Assembly: GCA_052148435.1 (NCBI GenBank)
Contig: JBKQIF010000099.1
Location: 1-64,000, forward strand
Length of the DNA stretch: 64,000 nucleotides
Direction: 5' to 3'
From: JBEKYD01 sp052148435
GTDB lineage: Bacteria; Acidobacteriota; Terriglobia; Bryobacterales; Bryobacteraceae
Below, one piece after another: positions 8,561 to 17,145 of the stretch (positions within the stretch are counted from its first letter, which is position 1; every line of letters begins with the position of its first letter). The translations under genes and the position numbers were made by a program. Under the pieces are notes generated by a model, which was not told where the DNA came from, did no database searches, and worked only from the letters and a program-made list of their open reading frames with translations.

Positions 8561-9277
8561 ATGACGGCGTCTCGAATCCTTCGCCCTCAGGGGTCCGGTC
8601 GCTTCGTCCTTTTCTGCGATCACGCTAGTAATTACATTCCGGCGGAGCTTCACGACCTCGGTTTGCCGGCGTCTGAACTCGCGCGGCACATCGCCTGGGA
8701 TATCGGCGCGGCGGGCGTCACCGAGGCACTATCGGAGATCTTCGATGCCCCGGCGATACTCTGCAACACTTCTCGCCTTGTGATCGACTGCAACCGCCAT
8801 CTCGACGCTTCGGACCTCATACCTGCGCTGAGCGCCGGGACGGTGATCCCTGGCAACCTGCATCTAGGCAAGGCAGCCAGAGCGGCCCGCATCGAACGCT
8901 GGTTTCACCCGTATCACGACGCGGTCGAATCCGTCTTGCTGGGACGAGAGGCGAGAGGCGTGCAATCTATCGCGGTGTCCGTTCATTCCATGACGGCTTC
9001 TCTCGCCGCCAAACCAAGACCCTGGCAAATCGCTCTGTCCAGCTATCTCGACCGCAGCCTTGCCAACGCTGTGCTGGCTGCCCTGCGCCGGCCTGGCGAC
9101 ATAGCTGTGGGAGACAATCAACCGTACGATCTCGATCCGGAGGTGGACTACAGTATTCCTTTCCATGCCCTGCGCCGGAAACTGCCTCACCTCCAGGTGG
9201 AATTCCGGCAGGACGAGATAGCGGACGCGGCCACCCAGCACCGATGGGCTCTGCGCTTCGCTCAGACGCTGATGTAA
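8561..9277 (+). CDS. N-formylglutamate amidohydrolase family
   Basis: 238 residues. The family signature is visible: a start strand FVLFCDHASNYIP, the segment HIAWDIGAAGVTEALSEIF, a metal/active-site region NTSRLVIDCNRHL, then FHPYHDAVESVL and VSVHSMTAS. Family members remove formyl or similar groups from glutamate derivatives in histidine degradation, but many sit in amidoligase/ATP-grasp clusters, where the substrate is probably a different N-acyl amino acid. Eight bases separate it from the upstream transglutaminase, so it belongs to that operon. No hut genes are nearby, which favours the second role. Confidence 0.85.
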   Translation: MTASRILRPQGSGRFVLFCDHASNYIPAELHDLGLPASELARHIAWDIGAAGVTEALSEIFDAPAILCNTSRLVIDCNRHLDASDLIPALSAGTVIPGNLHLGKAARAARIERWFHPYHDAVESVLLGREARGVQSIAVSVHSMTASLAAKPRPWQIALSSYLDRSLANAVLAALRRPGDIAVGDNQPYDLDPEVDYSIPFHALRRKLPHLQVEFRQDEIADAATQHRWALRFAQTLM

Positions 9278-9284
9278 GGCTTGT

Positions 9285-9316
9285 GTGGGGCAGACGATCG
9301 CTTTTTGTCGTCTGTC
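9285..9316 (+). repeat. REP-like hairpin, family A
   Basis: GTGG foot (9285-9288), then GGCAGACGA (9289-9297), loop tcgctttttg, TCGTCTGTC (9308-9316). The loop resembles the other family A copies, while the inner stem pair is changed on both sides (ACGA/TCGT instead of ACCA/TGGT). It lies between two convergent genes; nothing else is recognisable in 9278-9470. Confidence 0.7.
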
Positions 9317-9470
9317 CTGCATGAAATCGTGCATCAGGGTCGCGGCGCTCCGTTCCTCCTCGCCGCCGTACGGGAGTTCTGTCCAGTATAGTTGAGGCAC
9401 GGCCGATGGCCGCGGAAACCGCCTACGCCAGCTTGCGCCGGAATCCGGCCAGCCTCCAGGCTCGCTATCA

Positions 9471-10007
9471 TTATTGATGGCTACCCGGCGCGTAAAAGCT
9501 CAATGCATTGTCTCCCTGTTTGACCACTCGCGCAAGCGTTAGAGCGCCGTAGCTTCCCGCCAGTTTGAACCGCACCGAATGCTGCGCGACGACGAGGAAC
9601 GGCGGCGCTTCGCCGAGCCGCTCCAACATCTCGGCGTACTCCCGCTCCTGGCTATAGGGCGGGTCGAGGAAAACGATATCGGCCTGGCAGCGCTCGAGCG
9701 TCAGCAGCACCGGCCCGGCCACCACGGTGGCGCGCGATTCCAGTTCGAGCGCAGCCAGGTTCTCGCGGATCGTTTCGAGCGCTGCGCGGCTGCGCTCCAG
9801 CAGGTAGACGTGCGCCGCGCCCCGGCTCAGAGCTTCGATTCCCACCGCGCCGGTGCCCGCGTAAGCGTCCAGAAAGATCGCGCCTTCGATGCGCGGGGCC
9901 AGAATGTTGAACAGCGTTTCGCGCAGCCGGCCGGGCGTGGGCCGCGTATCGTTGCCGGGAAGGCTCTTCAGCCGGCGCGAGCGAAACTCTCCCGCAATCA
10001 CCCGCAT
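9471..10007 (-). CDS. rsmD: 16S rRNA m2G966 methyltransferase RsmD
   Basis: 178 residues. It methylates N2 of G966 in 16S rRNA within the assembling 30S subunit. Family marks are the N-terminal MRVIAGEFRSRRL, TRPTPGRLRETLFNIL, the SAM-binding motif I FLDAYAGTGAVGIEALSRGA and the catalytic DPPY tetrapeptide (IVFLDPPYSQE). Its start codon overlaps the recG stop as TGATG, so the two genes are translationally coupled, a pairing common in bacteria. Length is close to the family norm. Confidence 0.95.
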   Translation of the reverse strand: MRVIAGEFRSRRLKSLPGNDTRPTPGRLRETLFNILAPRIEGAIFLDAYAGTGAVGIEALSRGAAHVYLLERSRAALETIRENLAALELESRATVVAGPVLLTLERCQADIVFLDPPYSQEREYAEMLERLGEAPPFLVVAQHSVRFKLAGSYGALTLARVVKQGDNALSFYAPGSHQ

Positions 10008-12112
10008 CAGCCCACCATCACCAGCCCGTAGCGGCGCTGCCAGTGATCGCGGATGTATGCCACCGCGGCGCGCAGTTCCTCGCCGGGCGTGCCACCCACG
10101 AAGCTCACCGCTTCCCTCCGCGCGATTTCCAGAATTTCGGTGTCCCGCAGGAGATTGGCCACCCTCAGCGACGGCAGGCCGGATTGCTTGGTGCCGAAGA
10201 ATTCGCCCGGCCCGCGAAGTTTCAAATCCATCTCCGCGATATAAAAGCCGTCGGTGGAATCCACCAGCGTGCGGATGCGCTCGCGCGCGGCGTCGTTCAT
10301 TTTCTCGGTCACCAGGATGCAGTAGCTTTGCGCCGCTCCCCGGCCCACCCGCCCGCGCAACTGGTGCAGTTGCGCCAGCCCGAAGCGTTCCGCCTGCTCC
10401 ACCACCATCACCGAAGCGTTGGGCACATCCATGCCCACCTCGATCACCGTGGTGGAAACCAGAACCTGAGTATGTCCCTGCTTGAACTGCTGCATAACGG
10501 CTTCCTTTTCGTCGCCGCCTAGCCGGCCGTGCATCAGCCCGATGGCAAGGTCCGGGAACACCACCCGCGAAAGATGCTCGTACATTTGTTGCGCCGCTTT
10601 CATGGCCTGGCTTTCGGATTCCTCGATCACCGGATATACCACGTAAGCCTGGCGGCCCTCCGCGACCTGCCGTTTCAAAAAACTATAGACCTGCTCCACG
10701 GTGTCGGCGGTGGCGTGCCTGGTAATAATCGGTTTGCGCCCGGGAGGCAGCTCGTCGATCACCGAAACGTCCAGGTCGCCGTACAGCGTCATCGATAGCG
10801 TGCGCGGAATCGGCGTCGCCGTCATCACCAGCACGTCCGGGTGCACGCCTTTTTGCACCATCCCTAGCCGCTGCAGCACGCCGAAGCGATGCTGTTCGTC
10901 GATGATGGCCAGTCCCAGCTTGTGAAACTCCACGTCTTTTTGGAGCAGCGCGTGGGTGCCCACCGCTACGTGCGCCAGCCCTTCGGCCAGCAGTTTCTTG
11001 AGCTGCGTCTTCTCGCGGCCCGTGAAGGAGCCGGTGAGCAGCAGCGTGACGTAGCCCAGCTTGGACAAAATTTGCTTGAAGTAGACGGCGTGCTGCGCGG
11101 CCAGGATCTCGGTGGGCGCCAGCACCGCCACCTGGTAGCCGTTTTCGATGGCGATCACCGCCGCTTCCGCCGCCACGATGGTTTTGCCGCTGCCCACGTC
11201 GCCCTGTAGCAGCCGGTTCATCGGCCTCGGCTGCTTCATGTCGTTGGCGATTTCCTGGATCACCCGCCGTTGCGCCCCGGTCGGCTTGAACGGCAGCATG
11301 GTCTTAATTCGTTCTCGGACCCGATCGTCCAGCGCGAAGGCAATCCCCGGCAGCGTGCGCGCCTTGGCCCGTTTCAGCGCCACCCCGCATTCCAGCCAGA
11401 AGAACTCTTCGAAGATCAGGCGAAACTGCGCCTGTGTGCGAAAGGTGTTGAGCAGGCGGAGGTCGCTGTCGACCGGCGGGAAGTGGGTCTGGCGGATGGC
11501 CGTCCAGCGGTCGGGCATTCCGAGCCGCTCCAGCAGAAAGCGCGGCAGCGGATCGTCCAGCGGAGCCAGTTCCGCCAGCACGCGGTCGATCAGCGTGCGC
11601 AGGGCGCGCGTGGTGAGCTTGCCGGTAGCTTCATAGATAGGCACCACGCGGCCCACGTGCAGCGCGGATTCGCCGGCTTCCCCCCCTTCGCCGTCTTCGG
11701 AGAGGATCTCGAATTCCGGATGCAGCATCTGCAGCTCTCCGGTGTAGCTGTCGAATTCCACCTTGCCGAACAGCGCCACCCGCAGCCCGTCGCTCAGCAC
11801 TTTGGCCAGATAATCGCCGTGGAACCACTTGCCCACCAGGATGGCGCGCGAAGCATCGGAAAAGCGCGCCTCGAACAGCCCCAGTTTGCGGCGCCTAAAT
11901 CCCGAGGCCATGGAGGAAACCACTTCCGCCATCACCGTGGCCATTTCGCCCGGCGCAAGCTGCGCGATGGTCTTGACGTTGCTGCGGTCTTCGTAGCGAA
12001 ACGGAACGTAGCCGAGCAGGTCTTCGACGGCGGTAAGTCCTTTGGCTTCGAGCATGGCCGCGCGGGCCGGCCCGATGCCTTTTACATAAGCCAACGGAGT
12101 GGAAAGATCCAT
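10007..12112 (-). CDS. recG: ATP-dependent DNA helicase RecG
   Basis: 701 residues, near the usual ~690. RecG remodels stalled replication forks and Holliday junctions. The N-terminal wedge/OB region begins with a helix-hairpin-helix-like start (YVKGIGPARAAMLEAKGL). The helicase core shows Walker A QGDVGSGKTIVAAEAA, the DExH-like box AIIDEQHRFGV, motif III VMTATPIPRTL, and motifs V/VI (ATTVIEVGMDVPNAS reading as STTVIEVGMDVPNAS, then QLRGRVGRG). The C-terminus with DLKLRGPGEFFGTKQSG is diagnostic. It is the first gene of a recG-rsmD unit; a repeat array lies between it and topA. Confidence 0.96.
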   Translation of the reverse strand: MDLSTPLAYVKGIGPARAAMLEAKGLTAVEDLLGYVPFRYEDRSNVKTIAQLAPGEMATVMAEVVSSMASGFRRRKLGLFEARFSDASRAILVGKWFHGDYLAKVLSDGLRVALFGKVEFDSYTGELQMLHPEFEILSEDGEGGEAGESALHVGRVVPIYEATGKLTTRALRTLIDRVLAELAPLDDPLPRFLLERLGMPDRWTAIRQTHFPPVDSDLRLLNTFRTQAQFRLIFEEFFWLECGVALKRAKARTLPGIAFALDDRVRERIKTMLPFKPTGAQRRVIQEIANDMKQPRPMNRLLQGDVGSGKTIVAAEAAVIAIENGYQVAVLAPTEILAAQHAVYFKQILSKLGYVTLLLTGSFTGREKTQLKKLLAEGLAHVAVGTHALLQKDVEFHKLGLAIIDEQHRFGVLQRLGMVQKGVHPDVLVMTATPIPRTLSMTLYGDLDVSVIDELPPGRKPIITRHATADTVEQVYSFLKRQVAEGRQAYVVYPVIEESESQAMKAAQQMYEHLSRVVFPDLAIGLMHGRLGGDEKEAVMQQFKQGHTQVLVSTTVIEVGMDVPNASVMVVEQAERFGLAQLHQLRGRVGRGAAQSYCILVTEKMNDAARERIRTLVDSTDGFYIAEMDLKLRGPGEFFGTKQSGLPSLRVANLLRDTEILEIARREAVSFVGGTPGEELRAAVAYIRDHWQRRYGLVMVG

Positions 12113-12128
12113 GCGGGGTTGTCAGGTC

Positions 12129-12239
12129 TGTGGGGCAGGATGGTACCCTGCCGCCGATTGTCAATCGGCGTTTGGCGGCTGCTTGTACCGGCCGGGAGGC
12201 GGGTTGCCAACCCGCCGCAGGTTACCAACCTGCCCCACA
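12129..12239. repeat. Hairpin array, family C, REPIN-like
   Basis: The whole topA-recG gap is a stack of small perfect hairpins: CCGATTGTCAATCGG (12154-12168), GGCGGGTTGCCAACCCGCC (12198-12216) and GCAGGTTACCAACCTGC (12217-12233), framed by the inverted ends TGTGGGGCAGG (12129-12139) and CCTGCCCCACA (12229-12239). The same words recur at 16289-16326 and 37257-37294. It must overlap the transcription start of recG or the end of topA. Confidence 0.7.
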
Positions 12240-12242
12240 CCG

Positions 12243-14675
12243 TTACTGCATCACCACTTCGGCCGGCTGTGCGGGCGCCGGTTGTTTGTGCTTGCACTCC
12301 GGGTTGGGACATTGCCATACCGTGCCGGCTTTCAACCACTTTTCGGTCATATAAGGATTGCCGCACGCGGGGCACTTTTCCGGGATCGGCTTGGCCCACG
12401 CCACGAAGTCGCAATCGGGCCAGCGGTTGCAGCCGTAGAAAGTCTTGCCGCGCTTGGAGCGCCGCTCCACCACCTCGCCCTCGCTGCACTCCGGACACTT
12501 TACGCCGATGGTTTTCTGCTTGACGTACTTGCAGGCCGGGTAGTTGCTGCAGGCGGTGAATTCGCCGAAGCGGCCTGATTTCATCACCAGGTGGTTGCCG
12601 CACTGCGGGCACTTTTCGTCCAGCGGTTGATCCGCTTTCTTTTGCGTGCCGCCGATCTGCTTGGTAGTCTTGCAGTCCGGGTATCCCGTACACGCGAAGA
12701 ACGTGCCGAAGCGGCCCTTCTTGAGCACCATCGGCCGGCCGCAGTTTTCGCAATACTCCTGGTCGCCCTGTTCGGCCAGATCCACCTTATCCACGTCCGG
12801 CAGGTCCACCGTCAGCTCACGCGTATAGGTGCACTCCGGATAGCCGGTGCAGGCGATGAAGCTGCCGTGCTTTCCCCACTTGATCACCAGCGGTTTGCCG
12901 CACTTCTCGCAGATCAAGTCGGTGGGCTTTTCCATCCGCTTGATGTCGGTCATGTGCTCTTCGGCGTGTTTCAGGTCTTTGTCGAAGCGCACGTAGAAAT
13001 CCTGCATGGCCACGCGCCAGTCGAGCTTGCCCTCCTCGATCTCGTCCAGCTCCTCTTCCATCCGCGCCGTGTACTTCACTTCGAAGATGTCGTCGAAGCT
13101 CTCCAGCAGCAGATCCGTCACCACCATGCCCAGCTCGGTGGGACTAAAGCGCCCGCCTTCCTTCTTTACGTACTCGCGCTCCTGGATGGTGGAAAGGATC
13201 GACGCGTAGGTGGAAGGCCGGCCCACGCCGTCGGCTTCCAGGCGCTTCACCAGGGTAGCTTCGTTGAAGCGCGGCGGCGGCTCGGTGAAATGCTGCTCCG
13301 GTTGCAGCGCCTTGAAGCGAAGTTGCTCGCCTTCGGCCACCACCGGCAGGCGATGCTTCACCTCTTCGTCTTCGTCGTCGGCCTGGTCCTTGCCTTCCTG
13401 GTAGACCTTCAGGAAGCCGTCGAACTTCAGCACGGAGCCCGTGGCGCGGAAGGTATAATCCACCCCGTTCCCGCCCTTGGCGATGACGTCGATGGTGGTC
13501 TGGTCGTAGAGCGCCGGAAGCATCTGGCAGGCCACGAAGCGGTTCCAGATCAGCCGGTAAAGCTTCATTTCGTCTTCAGCCAGGTGCTTTTCCAGCACTT
13601 CCGGCGCGTAGGCCATGGAAGTGGGCCGGATCGCCTCGTGCGCGTCCTGAGCCTCCTTCCTGGACTTGTAGAAGTTGGAGCTCTCCGGCAGGTATGGCTT
13701 GCCGTAGCGCTCCCGGATGTAATCGCGTACGTCGCGAATGGCGTCGTCCGAAACCCGGGTGGAGTCGGTGCGCATGTAGGTGATCAGACCTACCGTCTCC
13801 TTACCCACCTCCACGCCTTCATACAGCCGCTGCGCCAGCATCATGGTGCGCTTCACGCTGAAGCGAAGCTTGCGGGAAGCCTCCTGTTGCAGCGTGGAGG
13901 TGATGAACGGCGCCACCGGATACCGCTTCTTCTCGCGCGTGGCGACGGATTTGACAATATACGACGCGCCTTCGAGCTGCCTCACCACCTCGGCGGAGGT
14001 CTCGCCGGAGCCGATCTCGGCCGCCTGATCCCCGATGCGCGTCAGCCGCGCCGTCAGCACCGGCGGCTTCCTCGCGGCCAGATCGGCGTCGATGGTCCAG
14101 TATTCCCTGGGTACGAAGGCGCGGATCTCGCGCTCCCGTTCCACGATCAGCCGCAGCGCCACGGTCTGCACGCGGCCGGCCGATAACCCGCGCCGCACTT
14201 TGTCCCACAGCAGCGGCGAGATCTTGTAGCCCACCAGCCGGTCCAGCACGCGCCGCGCCTGCTGCGCGTTCACCAGGTTTACATTCACCTGGCCGGGTTT
14301 TTCCATCGCTTTGTCGATGGCTTTCTTGGTGATTTCGTTGAACATCACCCGGAAGATCTGCGGGCCGTTCTTCTTCTCTTTCAGTTCTTCCTGGAGGTGG
14401 TAACAGATGGCTTCGCCTTCGCGATCCGGATCGGCCGCGAGGTACACACGTTCCACCTGCTTGGCGGCGTGTTTCAACTCCGCGATAAGTTTCTTCTTGC
14501 CTTCGATTATCTCGTAATGCGGTTGGAAATCCGCTTCCACATCCACCGCGAGGTCGCGTTTAGGGAGATCTTTAATATGACCGAGCGAAGCCTTCACTAC
14601 GAACTGCTTGCCCAGGTATTTGTTGATGGTCTTCGCCTTCGCAGGCGATTCCACGATTACCAGAGCTTTTGCCAT
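12243..14675 (-). CDS. topA: DNA topoisomerase I with multiple zinc ribbons
   Basis: 810 residues. It relaxes negative supercoils by a type IA single-strand break. The Toprim domain starts MAKALVIVESPAKAKTI and carries the acidic motif AADPDREGEAI (~80-90); the active-site Tyr is Tyr300 in GLITYMRTDST. After the core (~residue 580) come at least four Cys4 ribbons (CEKCGKPL, CENCGRPM, CPQCGNHL, CPECSEGE), then CPACGNPY and a final C-P-N-P-E-C-K, more than the three of E. coli. The start ATG sits behind a long A/T-rich leader. dprA ends 76 bases upstream and reads the same way, a frequent dprA-topA pairing. Confidence 0.96.
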   Translation of the reverse strand: MAKALVIVESPAKAKTINKYLGKQFVVKASLGHIKDLPKRDLAVDVEADFQPHYEIIEGKKKLIAELKHAAKQVERVYLAADPDREGEAICYHLQEELKEKKNGPQIFRVMFNEITKKAIDKAMEKPGQVNVNLVNAQQARRVLDRLVGYKISPLLWDKVRRGLSAGRVQTVALRLIVEREREIRAFVPREYWTIDADLAARKPPVLTARLTRIGDQAAEIGSGETSAEVVRQLEGASYIVKSVATREKKRYPVAPFITSTLQQEASRKLRFSVKRTMMLAQRLYEGVEVGKETVGLITYMRTDSTRVSDDAIRDVRDYIRERYGKPYLPESSNFYKSRKEAQDAHEAIRPTSMAYAPEVLEKHLAEDEMKLYRLIWNRFVACQMLPALYDQTTIDVIAKGGNGVDYTFRATGSVLKFDGFLKVYQEGKDQADDEDEEVKHRLPVVAEGEQLRFKALQPEQHFTEPPPRFNEATLVKRLEADGVGRPSTYASILSTIQEREYVKKEGGRFSPTELGMVVTDLLLESFDDIFEVKYTARMEEELDEIEEGKLDWRVAMQDFYVRFDKDLKHAEEHMTDIKRMEKPTDLICEKCGKPLVIKWGKHGSFIACTGYPECTYTRELTVDLPDVDKVDLAEQGDQEYCENCGRPMVLKKGRFGTFFACTGYPDCKTTKQIGGTQKKADQPLDEKCPQCGNHLVMKSGRFGEFTACSNYPACKYVKQKTIGVKCPECSEGEVVERRSKRGKTFYGCNRWPDCDFVAWAKPIPEKCPACGNPYMTEKWLKAGTVWQCPNPECKHKQPAPAQPAEVVMQ

Positions 14676-14751
14676 ATATTATGATTTTTCTTCTCGCCGC
14701 ACCGGGCGAGTGCCGCCCCGGGATCCAAGGATGGCGAGTTATGGTTCGACG

Positions 14752-15909
14752 TTACCACACTTTTATAAAGTTCTTGCCCGGCAATTGTTTCGCCAGGCCC
14801 AGCATCTCCAGCTCAAAAAGCGCGGCAATAAGTTCTGAAGCCGATGTATCTCCAATCTTTTCAATTAGATTGTCCAAATGTATCGGAACATCCACGGCCA
14901 GGTCTTCGAGCACCCGGCGGGCGGTCGCATCCAGTTCCGGTCCGGCAGGTTGGGGCGTTTCGCCGGTTTCGGCCAGAATCTTCTGCTTCCCCTGCTCAAT
15001 TAGATGACGGCGGGATTCAGGCGGTAGTTCCGTGACCACGTCGTTCCAGTCCTGGACCAGCCGAGCACCCTGTTTTATCAATAAGTTAGGACCCCAACTG
15101 GCCTTCGAGGTGATATTTCCGGGGACCGCAAACAGCTCCTTGCCCTGGTCCATTGCCAGCTTGGCCGTGATGGCCGACCCGGAATATTGCGCGCCTTCTA
15201 CCACCAGCACCCCAAGACTTAAGCCGCTGATGATGCGGTTGCGGATGGGGAAATTCTGAGGAAACGCGGTGGCTCCCATGGGAAACTCCGACACCAGCAG
15301 CCCCTTGGCGGCGATTTCGGCGGCCAGTTTGCGGTTTTCCGAGGGGTAGACCACATCCACGCCGCACCCCAGCACGGCCACTGTCTGCCCGCCCACGGCC
15401 AGCGCGCCGCGATGCGCCGCCGTGTCGATGCCGCGGGCCATCCCGCTGGTGATGGTGAGCCCCGCGTGCGCCAGGTCGCCCGAAAATCGTTCCGCCACCG
15501 CCAGGCCGTAGGCGGTGGGACGGCGTGTACCCACCACCGCCAGTTGGTGGGCGCGCAGGAGTTCCGTCCGGCCGCGGACGTAGAGGACCACTGGCGGATC
15601 GAAGATACCGCGTAGGGCGGCCGGGTAGCGCGGATCGTTCCAGGTCACCAGCTCCGCCCCGGCTCCGGCCATCTTGCTTTGCTCGTTGGCGGCGTCCTCG
15701 AAGGTGCAGCCGCTCGCAATCGTCTGCGCCGCTGCTCCGCTCAGCCCGGCCGCTTCCAGTTCCGTGCGCGAGGCCCGGAATACGGCCTGTGGCGTGCGAA
15801 AACGCTCCAGCAGTCTGCCGCTGGTGCGCGCACCCAGCCCCGGCGCCAGCCTTAAGGCCAACCAATAGAGCTCTTCTTCGCGGCTTATGGCTGGGGTTGC
15901 GGTCTCCAT
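14752..15909 (-). CDS. dprA: DNA-processing protein DprA
   Basis: 385 residues. DprA loads RecA on incoming single-stranded DNA during natural transformation. The N-terminal helix-hairpin-helix-like part (LAPGLGARTSGRLLERF) is followed by the Rossmann-like core with VGTRRPTAYGLAVAE, TSGMARGIDTAAHRGAL, GCGVDVVYP, the FPIRNRIISGLS motif and VVEGAQYSGSAITAKLA. The last ~65 residues look like the C-terminal winged helix (LAVDVPIHLDNLIEKIG...ALFELEMLGLAKQLPGKNF). The gene is intact and probably co-transcribed with topA. Other competence genes are not in the window. Confidence 0.95.
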   Translation of the reverse strand: METATPAISREEELYWLALRLAPGLGARTSGRLLERFRTPQAVFRASRTELEAAGLSGAAAQTIASGCTFEDAANEQSKMAGAGAELVTWNDPRYPAALRGIFDPPVVLYVRGRTELLRAHQLAVVGTRRPTAYGLAVAERFSGDLAHAGLTITSGMARGIDTAAHRGALAVGGQTVAVLGCGVDVVYPSENRKLAAEIAAKGLLVSEFPMGATAFPQNFPIRNRIISGLSLGVLVVEGAQYSGSAITAKLAMDQGKELFAVPGNITSKASWGPNLLIKQGARLVQDWNDVVTELPPESRRHLIEQGKQKILAETGETPQPAGPELDATARRVLEDLAVDVPIHLDNLIEKIGDTSASELIAALFELEMLGLAKQLPGKNFIKVW

Positions 15910-15981
15910 GCAGTCTGCGATCCTACGCTATCAACCGGACGCGCCCATTGGCAACTCGCTACACTCGGAGCAGGCACCCGC

Positions 15982-16239
15982 ATGAAGCAGGACGCATCCT
16001 ATTTTGAAGACAAGTCGCCCGAGCTGATCTACATCGCCAAGAAGCTGCGCGAGGCCCTCCGCCTGGAATCCGCCCTCACCGAAGCCGGCATCGACTACGG
16101 CGTGGAAGCCGACGAATACCGAGGCGGTCTCGTCTTTACTAGTGTCCGCACTGGCGCTTTTTTCTACGTTTTACCCGAAAGTGTGCCCGCCGCCCGCGAA
16201 ACCATGCTCCGCAACCGCTTCAAACCGTTCGAAGGGTAA
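15982..16239 (+). CDS. Small conserved protein of unknown function
   Basis: 85 residues (MKQDASYFEDKSPELIYIAKKLREALRLESALTEAGIDYGV is its first half). It reads as one helix then a beta hairpin (GVEADEY, GGLVFTSVRTGAFFYVLPE) and a C-terminal helix ending RNRFKPFEG. The shape, a helix that pairs with a short strand set and a final LRNRFKPF, resembles small ACT-like or DUF2007-like domains, but I cannot assign a family. It is divergent from dprA with 72 bases between. No signal peptide. Confidence 0.65.
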   Translation: MKQDASYFEDKSPELIYIAKKLREALRLESALTEAGIDYGVEADEYRGGLVFTSVRTGAFFYVLPESVPAARETMLRNRFKPFEG

Positions 16240-16288
16240 TCACTCCCGGGTTTGGGCTCGTCGAGGGTAGCAGGGCTGGCGCCCGGCT

Positions 16289-16326
16289 GGACCGATTGTC
16301 AATCGGTCCGCAGGTTACCAACCTGC
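16289..16326. repeat. Hairpin pair, family C
   Basis: Two adjoining perfect hairpins, GGACCGATTGTCAATCGGTCC (16289-16309; 21 bases including both stems, core CCGATTGTCAATCGG) and GCAGGTTACCAACCTGC (16310-16326). Both cores also occur in the topA-recG gap. They lie between two convergent genes, so they could also act as a bidirectional transcription end, though no T-run follows. Confidence 0.65.
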
Positions 16327-16384
16327 CCACGTAGCCCGTTGGCCGCAGCGAGCTTCCGGACGGGCCAGAAGGCCTGTCCCGCTT

Positions 16385-17002
16385 TCAGTGCATCGTCTCC
16401 AGGTAGGCGCCGGTGGTAGCGTCGATATAGACGGAATAACCGGAGGTGCCCAGCGATTCGCCCCAAATCACCCGCCAGACCGGGTCGGGGAAGCGATCCG
16501 TCTTTTCGAGCACGTAGCTGATGAGCATCCCAGGATTTTTCTTCTCGTATTCCGCCGCCTTGGTCTTGGCCGTGGCCAGCGCGGCATCGGTATCGATCTT
16601 CACGGCGGCGATGAGAAACGGACTGGCGCCATGCGAGCCCGAATACGGTTCCTCCGCGCCTGGAAACGTGCCTTTGTGCAGACTTGGCTCAATATCCACG
16701 GCCGACCAGGTGTACGATTTGGCGATGGCGCGGCTGGGGGATACGAAAGTCGCTTCCCATTCGGCGGCCTTATCCGGCACCTCCGGAACTTCGGTCAGAT
16801 GGACGTTGTCGAGCTTCAGGACTTGCGCGTCCGGCGCCCACGCGCGGGCCAGTTGGTCCATCTTGTATAGGCCGCTTTGCCCGGTCACCGGCTGCGGCGG
16901 GACGGTCTGTTTTTGGGCAGCCGGCTGAGACGGAGACCGGTCGGAACAGCCCACCATCAGGAAACACGCGGCCCCAGCCAGGGCCAATGCGGCTCTCGTC
17001 AT
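16385..17002 (-). CDS. Exported lipoprotein with PepSY-like C-terminus
   Basis: 205 residues. ATG 17002 is chosen because GGGGAGA precedes it; an upstream in-frame start has no such site. The N-terminus is a lipoprotein signal (MTRAALALAGAACFLMVGC, lipid-bearing Cys at 19), followed by a Ser/Pro/Gln-rich linker and a globular domain from ~residue 45. The final VWRVIWGESLGTSGYSVYID and ATTGAYLE resemble a PepSY repeat (a beta strand, then the D-x-x-T-G-x turn), a domain often found on peptidase inhibitors and surface proteins. The role is unknown; it should sit in the periplasm or on the outer membrane. Confidence 0.7.
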   Translation of the reverse strand: MTRAALALAGAACFLMVGCSDRSPSQPAAQKQTVPPQPVTGQSGLYKMDQLARAWAPDAQVLKLDNVHLTEVPEVPDKAAEWEATFVSPSRAIAKSYTWSAVDIEPSLHKGTFPGAEEPYSGSHGASPFLIAAVKIDTDAALATAKTKAAEYEKKNPGMLISYVLEKTDRFPDPVWRVIWGESLGTSGYSVYIDATTGAYLETMH

Positions 17003-17145
17003 AATTCTCCCCAGGGCCATTCTAGCAAGCCATATAAGCTCCGCAACCGCGGAGAAACAACCGCTCCCTTTGGTCGCCGCCCACTTGGCGCGGTTCACTC
17101 GCGGACCAGCGGAGGGGAGTATAATTCATGGCACGGGGGTGAGCG

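Noticed and set aside
9287..9400. Possible gene start on the minus strand (reads PQLYWTELPYGGEEERSAATL)
   Set aside because: It has a GTG start only, runs into the family A hairpin and shows no recognisable family; too short to support.
12591..14186. 531-codon frame antisense to topA
   Set aside because: It mirrors topA codon by codon, is His/Leu/Arg-rich and has no family features; a shadow of the high-G+C gene.
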